From Paracoccus lichenicola (GTDB lineage Bacteria > Pseudomonadota > Alphaproteobacteria > Rhodobacterales > Rhodobacteraceae), in assembly GCF_009708075.1 (NCBI RefSeq), contig NZ_WMBT01000004.1, forward strand, positions 62,001 through 126,000: a stretch of 64,000 bases of DNA, given 5' to 3'. Below the pieces are notes generated by a model. That model did not search any database. It was given only the letters and a program-made list of their open reading frames with translations, and was not told the DNA's origin. The translations under genes were made by a program, and so were the position numbers. Positions within the stretch are counted from its first letter, which is position 1. Every line of letters begins with the position of its first letter. This document shows, in pieces, positions 46,318 through 54,908 of the stretch.

Positions 46318-47576
46318 GGCCAGCCGGACAGGGCCGGGAACAGCACGATCGCGGCCAGGACCAGAAGGTCCGCGAACAGGAACCGCGCGATGCCCGACAG
46401 GATCACGGCAGGCGGAACGGTCTTGATGGCCGCCGCCACGACGATCGCGGTCAGCCCCAGGGGCGGCAGGACCAGGGCGATCTCCACCAGCTTGACCACG
46501 ACGATCCCGGCCCAGACGGCATCCAGCCCCCAGGCCTGGGCCAGGGCCGTCGCGAAGGGCAGCAGCAGGACCAGCATCGCCATAGGCTCGGCCACCAGGG
46601 CCAGGGCGGCGCAGGCAAGGCCCATCAGGGCCATGGCGGCCAGGCGCGGCAGGCTGGCAGCCGTCCAGTCCGCCAGCGCGGCCGGGACGCCTGTCTGGTC
46701 CAGAAAGGACAGGAACAGCGCCGCCGCGGCCAGCACCAGCAGGATCGCGGCCGTCTGGCGCAGGCTTTCGCGCAGGGCGCACCACAGCGTTTCGGGTGGC
46801 AGGCGGTGCTGGATCAGCCCGAAGGCCAGCGTCAGCGCCAAGCAGATCGCCACGGCGGCGACCGGCGTCAGAAGGCCCGAGGCGATCCCGCCCACGATGA
46901 TCGCGAACAGCACCGGCGCGGGCCAGACCGCGCGCAGGGCCGCGCCCGGCGTGATCGCCAGCGACTGCGGCAGGGGTGCGGCCTGCGGGTCGCGCCGGAC
47001 CCACCACAGGACGGTCGCGATCATCCCCGCCAGCGACAGAAGCGCGGGCAGCAGCCCGGCCAGGAACATCGCGCCCACGGGCGTTCCCGACAGCAGCCCC
47101 CAGACGATCAGCAGCATGGACGGCGGCATGAGCGCGCCCAGCGTGCTGCCCATGGCGACCGAAGCCCCGGCCAGGCGCGGATCATGACGGGCCTGCAGCA
47201 TGGGCGGCACCGCGATGCGAGACATGGTGGCGGCGCAGCCCAGCGAGGATCCCGACGTGGCGGAAAAACCCGCGCATCCCCCGATCGCCGCCAGCGCCAG
47301 CCCGCCGCGCCTGCCTTGCAGGATGACGGCCGCCGCGTCATGCACGCGCGTGGCAAAGCCCGCGTAAAAGGCGGTGTTGCCCAGCACCAGCACCAGCGGC
47401 ACCAGCCACAGGTCGGGCCGGGACAGCAGCGCCGCCACCGGATCCCACGCGCGGTCCAGCGTTCCCGTCCAGGCCAGCCCGGCCGCGCCCGCCCCCATCA
47501 GCGCCAGGGCGACCGGCATCCGCAGGGCCGTCAGCGTGACGGCCGCCGCGATCGCGGCAAGGCCCGCCATCCCCAT
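46314..47576 (-). CDS. TRAP transporter large permease (DctM-like), orphan
   Basis: A 420-residue membrane protein with about 12 hydrophobic segments. GCAGFSATSGSSLGCAATMS and MGSTLGALMPPSMLLIVWGL are the repeated DctM segments, and the final VPPAVILSGIARFLFADLLVL is also typical. TRAP systems need a small permease (DctQ) and a substrate-binding protein (DctP); neither is present nearby. It may work with subunits encoded elsewhere. Its stop overlaps the end of gntR. Start 47576 was chosen for a GAGGGA just upstream; nearby 47570 is equivalent. Confidence 0.82.
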   Translation of the reverse strand: MGMAGLAAIAAAVTLTALRMPVALALMGAGAAGLAWTGTLDRAWDPVAALLSRPDLWLVPLVLVLGNTAFYAGFATRVHDAAAVILQGRRGGLALAAIGGCAGFSATSGSSLGCAATMSRIAVPPMLQARHDPRLAGASVAMGSTLGALMPPSMLLIVWGLLSGTPVGAMFLAGLLPALLSLAGMIATVLWWVRRDPQAAPLPQSLAITPGAALRAVWPAPVLFAIIVGGIASGLLTPVAAVAICLALTLAFGLIQHRLPPETLWCALRESLRQTAAILLVLAAAALFLSFLDQTGVPAALADWTAASLPRLAAMALMGLACAALALVAEPMAMLVLLLPFATALAQAWGLDAVWAGIVVVKLVEIALVLPPLGLTAIVVAAAIKTVPPAVILSGIARFLFADLLVLAAIVLFPALSGWP

Positions 47577-47736
47577 TCCCTCGCCCGTCACCCTGTCCCC
47601 GACATGCTGCAGCACGGGGCAGGCTATGCCGCGGCGGCAGCGAACTCAAACGGGAATTGACCGGAATGTGACCGCCGGTCTATCTGGCGATTCCGCGCAG
47701 GACCCCCGATGCTGCGCCCATCCGACGGAGACCCCC

Positions 47737-49008
47737 ATGTCGCGCCCTTCGACCTCCACCCTGCTTGCCCTGGCGCTTGCCTCGCTCTGTGCCCTGCCCG
47801 TGCAGGCCCAGACCGACACGCCTTTCCTGGCGGCCGATGTGGAGGCCGCAAGCTATGACGGCGGCGACCTGCCTTCGGGGCGGTCGGCCCTGACGACCAA
47901 GGTGCAGGTGCTTCTGGACCGCTCGGGGATCTCTCCGGGCGTGATCGACGGCTTCAAGGGCGGCATGAGCCAGAGCGCGCTCATGGCCTTTGAACGCCGG
48001 TCGGGCCTGCCCATCGACGGGGTGATGGACCCGCATGTCTGGAACCTGCTGCAATCCTTTGCCGCGCAGTCTGCTACCCAGGACTATACCATCACGGCCG
48101 AGGACGCGCAGGGCCTGGTGGACGCGATCCCGACCGATTACGCCGAAAAGGCGCAGATGCCTGCCATGGCCCATACCAGCGTCGCCGAACGCCTGGGCGA
48201 GCGGTTCCACATGGACGAGAAGTTCATCGCCTTCCTGAACCCCGGCACGGATCTGGTGCCTGGCGCCACGATCAAGGTCATCAATACCGGCAGCCGGATG
48301 CGCGGCACCGTGGCGCGCATCCTGGTGGACGTGAACACGCGCCGGGTGGCCGGGTTCGATGCGGACGGCAAGCTGCTGGTGGACTATCCGGCGACGATCG
48401 GATCGTCGGCCACGCCCTCGCCCTCGGGCAGTCACCATGTGGCCAAGGTGGCGCTGAACCCGAACTATACCTACGATCCCAGGAAGAACTTCCAGCAGGG
48501 CGACAACGACAAGGTGCTGGTGGTGCCGCCGGGACCGAACGCGCCGGTGGGCACGGTCTGGATCGGGTTGTCCAAGCCCACCTACGGCATCCACGGCACG
48601 CCCACGCCGTCGCAACTGTTCCGCAACCAGTCGATGGGCTGCGTGCGGCTGACCAACTGGGACGCCGAGGAACTGGCCCACATGGTCCGCGTCAACACCA
48701 CCGCCGTCGAATTCCTGCCCGCGGGCGTCACCATCGCCGATGCCACGGGGGCTGCGGATGCGGCATCCGCCCCGGCCGAGCCGCTGGAAACCCCCGCCGC
48801 CGCGACCCCCGCCGCCCCTGCCCCGGCCGAGCCGCTGGATTACACGGACCCGCTGGCCGCCAAGCGCGCCCCGGCCGAGGCGGTGTACGAAAACACCTCC
48901 GAGGAGGAGGCCGACACGCTGGCGCCGCCCGCCGATCCGCTCAGCGATGCCCTCAGCGGGGCGCTGCGCGACAGCTTCGTCGTGCCGCCGGTCGCCGGCC
49001 AGCCATGA
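47737..49008 (+). CDS. L,D-transpeptidase (YkuD) family protein
   Basis: A 423-residue exported protein: signal peptide MSRPSTSTLLALALASLCAL, an N-terminal PG_binding_1 domain (about residues 50-105: VQVLLDRSGISPGVIDGFKG), then a YkuD catalytic domain (about 195-330) ending YGIHGTPTPSQLFRNQSMGC with the His and the nucleophilic Cys, followed by VRLTNWD. The C-terminal about 90 residues are a Pro/Ala/Glu-rich tail with repeated PAEPL motifs. It should form 3-3 cross-links or attach proteins to peptidoglycan. The stop overlaps the extensin-like gene by four bases. Confidence 0.88.
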   Translation: MSRPSTSTLLALALASLCALPVQAQTDTPFLAADVEAASYDGGDLPSGRSALTTKVQVLLDRSGISPGVIDGFKGGMSQSALMAFERRSGLPIDGVMDPHVWNLLQSFAAQSATQDYTITAEDAQGLVDAIPTDYAEKAQMPAMAHTSVAERLGERFHMDEKFIAFLNPGTDLVPGATIKVINTGSRMRGTVARILVDVNTRRVAGFDADGKLLVDYPATIGSSATPSPSGSHHVAKVALNPNYTYDPRKNFQQGDNDKVLVVPPGPNAPVGTVWIGLSKPTYGIHGTPTPSQLFRNQSMGCVRLTNWDAEELAHMVRVNTTAVEFLPAGVTIADATGAADAASAPAEPLETPAAATPAAPAPAEPLDYTDPLAAKRAPAEAVYENTSEEEADTLAPPADPLSDALSGALRDSFVVPPVAGQP

Positions 49009-49769
49009 TCCGGTCGGGCGCGATCCTGCTGGCGGTGCTGGTGTCGCTGACCCCCGCCGCTGCGCAGGACCGGCCCCCCGAACGGCCCCTCGAACCGCCC
49101 GGGGATGCCACGCCTGCGCCCGCAGCGGACATCGCCGCGCCCGAGCCGCCCGAGATGTTCGGCCCGCCCCCGCCCCCGGCCTGGTGGATGCTGCGCGAAA
49201 CCGACGAGGACTTTGCCGCCTGCAAGCTGGCGCTGTCCTACCTGGGCACGGTCCATGCCGAACAGCCCCCCCTCACCGATCCGCAGGATCCCGATTGCGG
49301 CATCGCCCGTCCGGTCAGGGTGGACAGGATCCTGCCCGACCTGGTGCTGGAAGGCGGCGCGGTGATGCGCTGCGACACGGCGCGGGGGCTTGGCCTGTGG
49401 GCGCGCGACTTCCTGCGCCCGGCGGCGGCCATGCTGCCGGGCGCGCCCCGCGTCACCGGGTTGCAACTGGGCACGACTTATGACTGCCGCCCGCGCATCG
49501 GCACGGGCGAGGCGCGGCCCAAGCTGTCGGAACACGCGCTCGGCAATGCCATCGACATCGCCGCCATCCTGTTCGACGGGGCCGAACCGCTGGCGATCCA
49601 GCCGCGCACCGACACGGGCGACCTGGCCGAGGCGTTCCAGCGCACCATCCGCGCGGCCGGTTGCCTGTTCTTCACCACGGTGCTTGGTCCCGGCGCGAAC
49701 GAGGCCCACGAGGACCACCTGCACCTGGACATCGCCGCCCGGCGCGGCGGCTGGCGGCTGTGCCAGTGA
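49005..49769 (+). CDS. Extensin-like C-terminal domain protein
   Basis: A 254-residue exported protein: N-terminal signal MIRSGAILLAVLVSLTPAAA, a Pro-rich linker (about residues 22-60), then the extensin-like domain, a relative of M15/LAS peptidases. Motifs are GTTYDCRPRIGTG, LSEHALGNAIDIAAIL (zinc His-Asp pair) and HEDHLHLDIAARR (third His). A peptidoglycan-cutting role is plausible. The link to the L,D-transpeptidase through an ATGA overlap supports a cell-wall function for both. Confidence 0.85.
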   Translation: MIRSGAILLAVLVSLTPAAAQDRPPERPLEPPGDATPAPAADIAAPEPPEMFGPPPPPAWWMLRETDEDFAACKLALSYLGTVHAEQPPLTDPQDPDCGIARPVRVDRILPDLVLEGGAVMRCDTARGLGLWARDFLRPAAAMLPGAPRVTGLQLGTTYDCRPRIGTGEARPKLSEHALGNAIDIAAILFDGAEPLAIQPRTDTGDLAEAFQRTIRAAGCLFFTTVLGPGANEAHEDHLHLDIAARRGGWRLCQ

Positions 49770-49781
49770 CCCTGGCGGCAC

Positions 49782-50513
49782 TCAGCGCCGGACGCGCTCC
49801 AGATCCAGATAGGACGGGTCGAAGCGCGACAACAGCACCAGCCCCTTCCAGTCGATGATGGTGATGTCCGGTCCCGACCAGCGGATCAGGCCGCGGTCGC
49901 GCAGGTCGCGGACGGCGCGGTTCACATGGATCGGGGAATAGCCCAGGATGTCCGCCAGTTCGCGTTGCAGCAGCGGCAGCTGGAACTGCCCGTCCGAGGC
50001 CGCGCCCACGGCATTCAGGCGCGTGTAGATCTCGCACAGCAGATGCGCCAGATGCGCGCTGGACCGCAGCGAGGCCGCCGCGACCAGCCATTGCCGGTGG
50101 ATCGCCGACTCGATCAGCGTGGCCATCCACAAAAGCCGGGTCAGGTGGGGAAAGTTCTCGGTGATCTCGGTCAGTTCGGAATGGTCGATGAACTCGACCT
50201 CGACGGGACCGACCGCGACGATGGAATGATCCAGCTTGGCCAGGACAAAGGCGTGAAGATCGACAAAGTCGCCCGGGACGTGCAAGGCCGTGATCACGCA
50301 GTCGTCGGGACGGCCCACCAGCCTGTTGGACCGCGCGGACAACCCGCGCAGCATCATGCAGCTGCGGGTCGGACTGCTGCCCGCCGGAACGATCACCTCG
50401 CCCGCGCCATAGCTCGCATGTTCGATCCTGATCGCGCGCAGGCGTTCCAGGTCTTTCGGGGCCAGAGTGTCGCGCCTTTGAAGATAACGGACAAAGTACT
50501 CGGTGATTGCCAA
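49782..50513 (-). CDS. Crp/Fnr family transcriptional regulator
   Basis: A 243-residue protein with a cyclic-nucleotide-type beta-roll (about residues 20-130: ASYGAGEVIVPAGSSPTRSC, ALHVPGDFVDLHAFVLAKLD) and a C-terminal winged helix (PLLQRELADILGYSPIHVNR, then AVRDLRDRGLIRWSGPDITI). The FNR cysteines (CX2CX2C) are absent, so this is not an iron-sulfur FNR. The TTG at 50513 follows AAGGGGACGGAA at good spacing; ATG 50591 would add a Pro/Arg-rich leader. It lies downstream of fliI on the same strand. Confidence 0.82.
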   Translation of the reverse strand: MAITEYFVRYLQRRDTLAPKDLERLRAIRIEHASYGAGEVIVPAGSSPTRSCMMLRGLSARSNRLVGRPDDCVITALHVPGDFVDLHAFVLAKLDHSIVAVGPVEVEFIDHSELTEITENFPHLTRLLWMATLIESAIHRQWLVAAASLRSSAHLAHLLCEIYTRLNAVGAASDGQFQLPLLQRELADILGYSPIHVNRAVRDLRDRGLIRWSGPDITIIDWKGLVLLSRFDPSYLDLERVRR

Positions 50514-50596
50514 TTCCGTCCCCTTGCTCTGGCAGAGGACAGTTGCAAATCGTGCTGCACTGCGCAATGGGCCGGCCCCCCGATCTAACATTCATT

Positions 50597-50614
50597 AAGC
50601 GATCTCAATCGCTT
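50597..50614. promoter_or_regulatory. Perfect inverted repeat between fliI and the Crp/Fnr gene
   Basis: AAGCGAT (50597-50603), spacer CTCA, ATCGCTT (50608-50614). It lies 84-101 bases upstream of the regulator start and just past the fliI stop. It may be an operator for the regulator or a weak terminator for fliI; no T-run favours the first. Confidence 0.4.
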
Positions 50615-50625
50615 GCATTCGATGA

Positions 50626-51960
50626 TCACGTTCGCGCACCGTGCCGCGGGCTGGCCTGGACCCGAAGCGCCGCGGCAAGTTCCGCAAAGCTTTCGGCGAC
50701 CCCGTTCGTCTTGCGGGTCACAAGGTCGTCAAGCTGTGGAAAGAGCTTTACAGCCTCGTCCAGGCGGGCGTCCGATCCGGGCGCGTAAAGGCCCGCGCGA
50801 ATCATCAACTCGGATTCCGCATAGGCGCCAAGGGCGGCCCGGGCCTTGCCGATCATCCTGTTCTCGTCAGCGGTGGCGGCATCGGGCAAGGACCGCGACA
50901 CCGACCTTACCACATCGATGGCCGGAAAACGACCACGTTCCGCAATCGTCCGGTCCAGCACCACATGCCCGTCCAGCGTGCCGCGCAGGATGTCGGCCAC
51001 CGGCTCCTCCATGTCGGACCCCGCCACCAGCACGCTGAAGATGCCGGTGATGTCGCCCGTCCCTTCCAGCCCCGGTCCCGACCGCTCGGCCAGAGCCATG
51101 ATCAGGTTCGACACCGAGGGCGGAAAGCCGCGATAGCTGGGGGGTTCCCCGGCGGCCAGGGCGATCTCGCGATGCGCCTCGGCGAAGCGGGTGATCGAGT
51201 CGGCCAGAAACAGCACATGGCGCCCCCCGTCGCGGAAATGCTCGGCCACCGCCATGGCGGCCCAGGCACAGCGCCGCCGGATCAGCGGCGAGCGGTCGGA
51301 TGTCGCGGCCACGATCACCGCCCGCGCCATGCCCTCCGGTCCCAGGGTCTTTTCCACGAATTCGCGCAACTCGCGCCCGCGTTCGCCGATCATGGCGATG
51401 ACCACCACATCGGCCTGCACGCCCCGGGCCAGGCCCGACAGCAGTGTGGACTTGCCCACGCCCGATCCCGCGAACAGCCCGATCCGCTGGCCCGTGACCA
51501 GGGGCAGCAGCGTGTCGAAGACCGCGAATCCCGTGGGCAGGCGCGCGCCCAGCCTTTTGCGGCGGACGGCGGGCGGGGCTTCGCGGCGGTAAGGGCGCGG
51601 TTCGAGGCCCTGGGGCAAGGGGCGGCCGTCCAGCGGCTGGCCCAGGGGGTCGATGATTCGCCCGATCCAGGCGTCGCAGGGGGCGATGGTGGGGGCAAAC
51701 AGCAGTTCGACGGCGGCCCCCACCGACAGGCCTTCGGCATCGCCTTCGGGCAGCACGTCGGCATGGCGCGGGCCAAGCCCGACAACCTCGCCCGCGACCT
51801 GGCCTTTCTGCAGCGAAATCAGCACCCTGTCGCCCACCGAGGCGTGGCTGTTCAGCCCCTCGGCCCGGATCAGCCCCCCTTGCATCGAATGCACCCGGCC
51901 AAAGTGCCGCGTCATCCGCAAATCCGCGATCCGCGCCGCGATCGAGGTCAGTTGATCCAT
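50626..51960 (-). CDS. fliI: Flagellar protein export ATPase FliI
   Basis: A 444-residue F1-beta-related ATPase that powers the flagellar type III export apparatus. Walker A is GLFAGSGVGKSTLLSGLARG and Walker B-type strand HVLFLADSITRFAEAHREIA; RPYRREAPPAVRR and DAWIGRIIDPLGQPLDG are typical of FliI. ATG 51960 has GGAGGG at five bases; GTG 51966 would have the site inside the leader. It is divergent from flgB across an 86-base regulatory gap. fliH and other export genes are not adjacent. Confidence 0.93.
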   Translation of the reverse strand: MDQLTSIAARIADLRMTRHFGRVHSMQGGLIRAEGLNSHASVGDRVLISLQKGQVAGEVVGLGPRHADVLPEGDAEGLSVGAAVELLFAPTIAPCDAWIGRIIDPLGQPLDGRPLPQGLEPRPYRREAPPAVRRKRLGARLPTGFAVFDTLLPLVTGQRIGLFAGSGVGKSTLLSGLARGVQADVVVIAMIGERGRELREFVEKTLGPEGMARAVIVAATSDRSPLIRRRCAWAAMAVAEHFRDGGRHVLFLADSITRFAEAHREIALAAGEPPSYRGFPPSVSNLIMALAERSGPGLEGTGDITGIFSVLVAGSDMEEPVADILRGTLDGHVVLDRTIAERGRFPAIDVVRSVSRSLPDAATADENRMIGKARAALGAYAESELMIRAGLYAPGSDARLDEAVKLFPQLDDLVTRKTNGVAESFAELAAALRVQASPRHGART

Positions 51961-52002
51961 GTCCACCCTCCGGTTTTTTCAAGCCGCAAACGGTTTCTAA
52001 AC

Positions 52003-52026
52003 GAATCGGGGTTAAGACCGGGTTAT
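52003..52026 (+). promoter_or_regulatory. CtrA-like site with a GANTC site ahead of flgB
   Basis: TTAA (52012-52015), seven bases, TTAT (52023-52026) fits the alphaproteobacterial CtrA box TTAA-N7-TTAA at seven of eight positions. A GANTC methylation site, GAATC, lies at 52003-52007, five bases away. The pair sits 21 bases before flgB in the fliI-flgB divergent gap, the usual place for a flagellar promoter. Control by CtrA and CcrM is inferred. Confidence 0.6.
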
Positions 52027-52046
52027 CGCCAATGAGGAGAAGCCTC

Positions 52047-52433
52047 ATGTTTGAAAAGATCGAAATGATGCGCATGGCCCGTGCCCTGGGCGCCCATGCC
52101 AGCGAGCGGCATCTTGTCGTCGCCCGCAACATCGCCAATGCCGACACCCCCGGCTTCAAGGCCGCCGACACGGCGTCCTTTGCCGACAGCTATCGCGCAT
52201 CGTCCCTGGCGCCGATGCGGACCACCGACCCGCGCCACCTGGACACGCCCGACTGGTCGCCCCTGACGCGCCAGACGGTCGAGGAAACCGGCGTCTCGCC
52301 CAACGGCAACTCCGTATCCTTGGAGGAGGAGATGCTGAAGGCGGCCGAGGTCAAGCGCGGCCACGACCTGTCGCTGGGCATCTATCGCTCGGCGCTGGAT
52401 CTGATGCGCACCAGCATCGGGCGGAGGGCGTGA
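52047..52433 (+). CDS. flgB: Flagellar basal-body rod protein FlgB
   Basis: A 128-residue rod protein. The N-terminal helix ends in VVARNIANADTPGFKAADTA, the shared flagellar rod/hook signature (ANxxTPG). The remainder is short with a C-terminal coil (LEEEMLKAAEVKRGHDLSLG). FlgB is the proximal rod subunit. GAGGAG ahead of ATG 52047 sets the start. It is the first gene of the plus-strand flagellar operon and overlaps flgC by one base. Confidence 0.92.
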   Translation: MFEKIEMMRMARALGAHASERHLVVARNIANADTPGFKAADTASFADSYRASSLAPMRTTDPRHLDTPDWSPLTRQTVEETGVSPNGNSVSLEEEMLKAAEVKRGHDLSLGIYRSALDLMRTSIGRRA

Positions 52434-52825
52434 TGGACCGTCCCGTTTCCGCCCTGCACCTGGCAGCATCCGGGATGCGCGCGCAAAGCGAACGCCTGCG
52501 CCACACCGCCGAGAACATCGCCAATGCCGACACGCCCGGCTATCGCCGCAAGCTTGTCACCTTCGAGGAGGCGACCGTCTTCGGCCGCCCCACGGGCGAG
52601 GTCGAGGCATCGAAGCTGCGGCTGGACCAGAAGGAGCTGCCGCGCATCTACGACCCCTCGCACCCCCTGGCGGACGAGGACGGCTATTACCTGGGATCCA
52701 ACGTCGATCTGGTGATCGAGATCGCCGATTCCCGCGAGGCGGGCCGCTCCTACGAAGCCAACCTGAAAATGTTCGAGCAGACGCGCCAGATGGGCGCGTC
52801 GCTTCTGGAACTTCTGCGCCGCTAG
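52433..52825 (+). CDS. flgC: Flagellar basal-body rod protein FlgC
   Basis: A 130-residue rod protein with the opening SALHLAASGMRAQSERLRHT, then AENIANADTPGYRRKLVTFE, and the typical ending VDLVIEIADSREAGRSYEAN, NLKMFEQTRQM. It forms part of the rod with FlgB and FlgF. Its ATG overlaps the flgB stop (TGATG), with GGAGGG just upstream. Length agrees with E. coli FlgC (134). Confidence 0.94.
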   Translation: MDRPVSALHLAASGMRAQSERLRHTAENIANADTPGYRRKLVTFEEATVFGRPTGEVEASKLRLDQKELPRIYDPSHPLADEDGYYLGSNVDLVIEIADSREAGRSYEANLKMFEQTRQMGASLLELLRR

Positions 52826-52836
52826 AAAGGTCGCCC

Positions 52837-53121
52837 ATGTTTACCAGTTTGAATGCAGCCAGTGCCTATTCCGCCGCCCGCACCGCCGTGGCGCCCGGCC
52901 AACCCGCCCCCGCCGTCCAAGCGCTGTCCGACGCCGCCGAGGATTTCGCGGCCCAGATGGGCCAGGTCGACCAGGTGGCGACCGGCGCCATGACCGGCCA
53001 GGTCGAAACCCACCGCCTGGTCCAGACCCTGGCCGAGGCCGAGATGGCGATGGAGACCGTGGTCGCCATCCGCGACAAGGTGGTCGAGGCCTATCAGGAA
53101 ATCCTGCGGATGCCGGTGTAG
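52837..53121 (+). CDS. fliE: Flagellar hook-basal body protein FliE
   Basis: A 94-residue adaptor between the MS ring and the rod. Typical features are the Ala-rich N-terminus (NAASAYSAARTAVAPG), FAAQMGQVDQVATGAMTGQV, and the C-terminal QTLAEAEMAMETVVAIRDKV, VEAYQEILRMPV. E. coli FliE is 104 residues. Eleven bases separate it from flgC; the start has AAAGG upstream. Confidence 0.92.
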   Translation: MFTSLNAASAYSAARTAVAPGQPAPAVQALSDAAEDFAAQMGQVDQVATGAMTGQVETHRLVQTLAEAEMAMETVVAIRDKVVEAYQEILRMPV

Positions 53122-53124
53122 GCC

Positions 53125-53391
53125 ATGAGCGAGACGCTGCTCTTCGACATGCTGCGCCAGGCGCTCTTGATCTCGGTCCGCATCTCGGCCCCGATGCTGG
53201 CGGTGGCGCTGATCGCGGGGGTGGTGATCGGGCTGTTCCAGGCGCTGACCTCGGTCCAAGAGATGACGCTGACCTTCGTGCCCAAGGTCGGGCTGATGCT
53301 GGCCGTCTTCTGGGTCACCATGAGCTTCATGACCACGGCGTTGTCCGATTTCTATCTGGGGCAGATCATTCCCCTGATCGCGGGAAGCTGA
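53125..53391 (+). CDS. fliQ: Flagellar export apparatus protein FliQ
   Basis: An 88-residue two-helix membrane protein of the type III export gate. The sequence has LLFDMLRQALLISVRISAPM, LAVALIAGVVIGLFQALTSV (first helix and the Q-A-T turn), then VQEMTLTFVPKVGLMLAVFW. Such FliQ pairing with FliP/R is required for export. It follows fliE by three bases. Confidence 0.95.
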   Translation: MSETLLFDMLRQALLISVRISAPMLAVALIAGVVIGLFQALTSVQEMTLTFVPKVGLMLAVFWVTMSFMTTALSDFYLGQIIPLIAGS

Positions 53392-53392
53392 C

Positions 53393-54109
53393 ATGGACAA
53401 CGCGATCTATGCGACCCTGACCCGGCAATCGGGGCTGATGGCGGAAATGCGGGTGGTAGCCAACAACATCGCCAACGCCAACACCACCGGCTTCCGGCGC
53501 GAGGGCGTGATCTTCGCCGAACACCTGTCGGCGCTGGACCGCCATGGCGACACGCTGTCCATGGCCCATGCGCGCGGCCGGACGCTGGATCTGGACCAGG
53601 GCGTGCTGACCCAGACCAACGGCAACTATGACCTGGCGATCGAGGGCGAGGGCTTCTTCCTGGTCGAAACCCCGGACGGCAACCGCCTGACCCGCGCCGG
53701 GGCCTTCCTGCCATCCGCCGAGGGCGAATTGATGACCGCCGACGGCTTTCGCCTGCTGGACGAAGGAATGGCCCCGATCATCGTCCCTGCCGGCGCCAGC
53801 GGCGTGGCGGTCGGCGCCGACGGCACCTTGTCCGCCAACGGCGTGGCCTTCGGCAAGATCGGCGTCTTCACCGCCCCCGACGACGCGCAGCTGACCCACC
53901 AGGGCGGCACCGCCTTCACCACCGACGCACAGCCCGAACCCGTCGATGACGCCCGCATCCGCCAGGGCTTCCTGGAAGAATCGAACGTCGACTCCGTGTT
54001 CGAGATCACCCGCATGATCGAAGTCCAGCGCGCCTACGAACTGGGCCAATCCTTCCTTGACCGCGAAGATCAGCGCATCCGCAGCGCGATCACCGGCATG
54101 ACCCGCTGA
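53393..54109 (+). CDS. flgF: Flagellar basal-body rod protein FlgF
   Basis: A 238-residue proximal rod protein. It starts MDNAIYATLTRQSGLMAEMR and continues VVANNIANANTTGFRREGVI (rod/hook signature). The central GNYDLAIEGEGFFLVETPDG and the C-terminal RQGFLEESNVDSVFEITRMI, VQRAYELGQSFLDREDQRI confirm the FlgF/FlgG class. It is smaller than flgG and placed before it, as usual. It follows fliQ by one base. Confidence 0.93.
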   Translation: MDNAIYATLTRQSGLMAEMRVVANNIANANTTGFRREGVIFAEHLSALDRHGDTLSMAHARGRTLDLDQGVLTQTNGNYDLAIEGEGFFLVETPDGNRLTRAGAFLPSAEGELMTADGFRLLDEGMAPIIVPAGASGVAVGADGTLSANGVAFGKIGVFTAPDDAQLTHQGGTAFTTDAQPEPVDDARIRQGFLEESNVDSVFEITRMIEVQRAYELGQSFLDREDQRIRSAITGMTR

Positions 54110-54122
54110 AAGGACCACCCCC

Positions 54123-54908
54123 ATGAGAGCCTTGCAGATCGCCGCCACCGGCATGAGCGCGCAGCAAACCCGGGTCGAGGTCATCTCGAACAACCTGGCC
54201 AACATGTCCACCACCGGCTACAACGCCCGCCGCGCGGAATTCGCCGACCTGACCTATCAGCAGGCGACCCGCCCCGGCACCGTCACCGCCGCCGACGGCA
54301 CCGTCATCCCGGCGGGCGTCCAGCTGGGCCTGGGCGTGCGCCCCACGGCGGTCAGCATCAACCTGCAACAGGGTTCGCTGACTCAGACCGGGGGCGACCT
54401 GGATCTGGCCATCGACGGCGAGGGTTATATCGAGGTGACGCTGCCGTCCGGCATTTCGGCCTATACGCGCGACGGCGGGCTGAAGCGGTCGCCCGACGGG
54501 CTGATCGTCACCTCGGACGGCTATCCGGTGGCGCCCGGCATCACCATCCCCGACGATGCCAGCACGATTTCCATCAACGCGGCGGGCGAGGTTTACGCCT
54601 ATTTCAGCGACCAGGTCGAACCCGAGATGCTGGGGCAACTGACGCTGGCGGGATTTTCCAACGAAAAGGGGCTGGAGGCGATCGGCTCGAACCTGTTCCT
54701 GGAAACCGCCGCGTCCGGCACGCCGCAGGTGACGACGCCCGGCCACGAAGGCCTGGGCACGCTGCGCCAGGGCTATCTGGAGGACAGCTCGGTCGATTCG
54801 GTGCGCGAGATCACCGAACTGATCAAGGCGCAGCGCGGCTACGAGCTGAACGCCAAGGTCATCACCGCCGCCGACCAGATGCTGGCGGCCACCACCCAGG
54901 TGCGCTGA
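54123..54908 (+). CDS. flgG: Flagellar basal-body rod protein FlgG
   Basis: A 261-residue distal rod protein. MRALQIAATGMSAQQTRVEV, then ISNNLANMSTTGYNARRAEF gives the signature. The D1-domain motif GGDLDLAIDGEGYIEVTLPS and the C-terminal LRQGYLEDSSVDSVREITEL, IKAQRGYELNAKVITAADQM match FlgG at standard length (E. coli 260). It is the last rod gene of the operon and its stop overlaps flgA by one base. Confidence 0.95.
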   Translation: MRALQIAATGMSAQQTRVEVISNNLANMSTTGYNARRAEFADLTYQQATRPGTVTAADGTVIPAGVQLGLGVRPTAVSINLQQGSLTQTGGDLDLAIDGEGYIEVTLPSGISAYTRDGGLKRSPDGLIVTSDGYPVAPGITIPDDASTISINAAGEVYAYFSDQVEPEMLGQLTLAGFSNEKGLEAIGSNLFLETAASGTPQVTTPGHEGLGTLRQGYLEDSSVDSVREITELIKAQRGYELNAKVITAADQMLAATTQVR

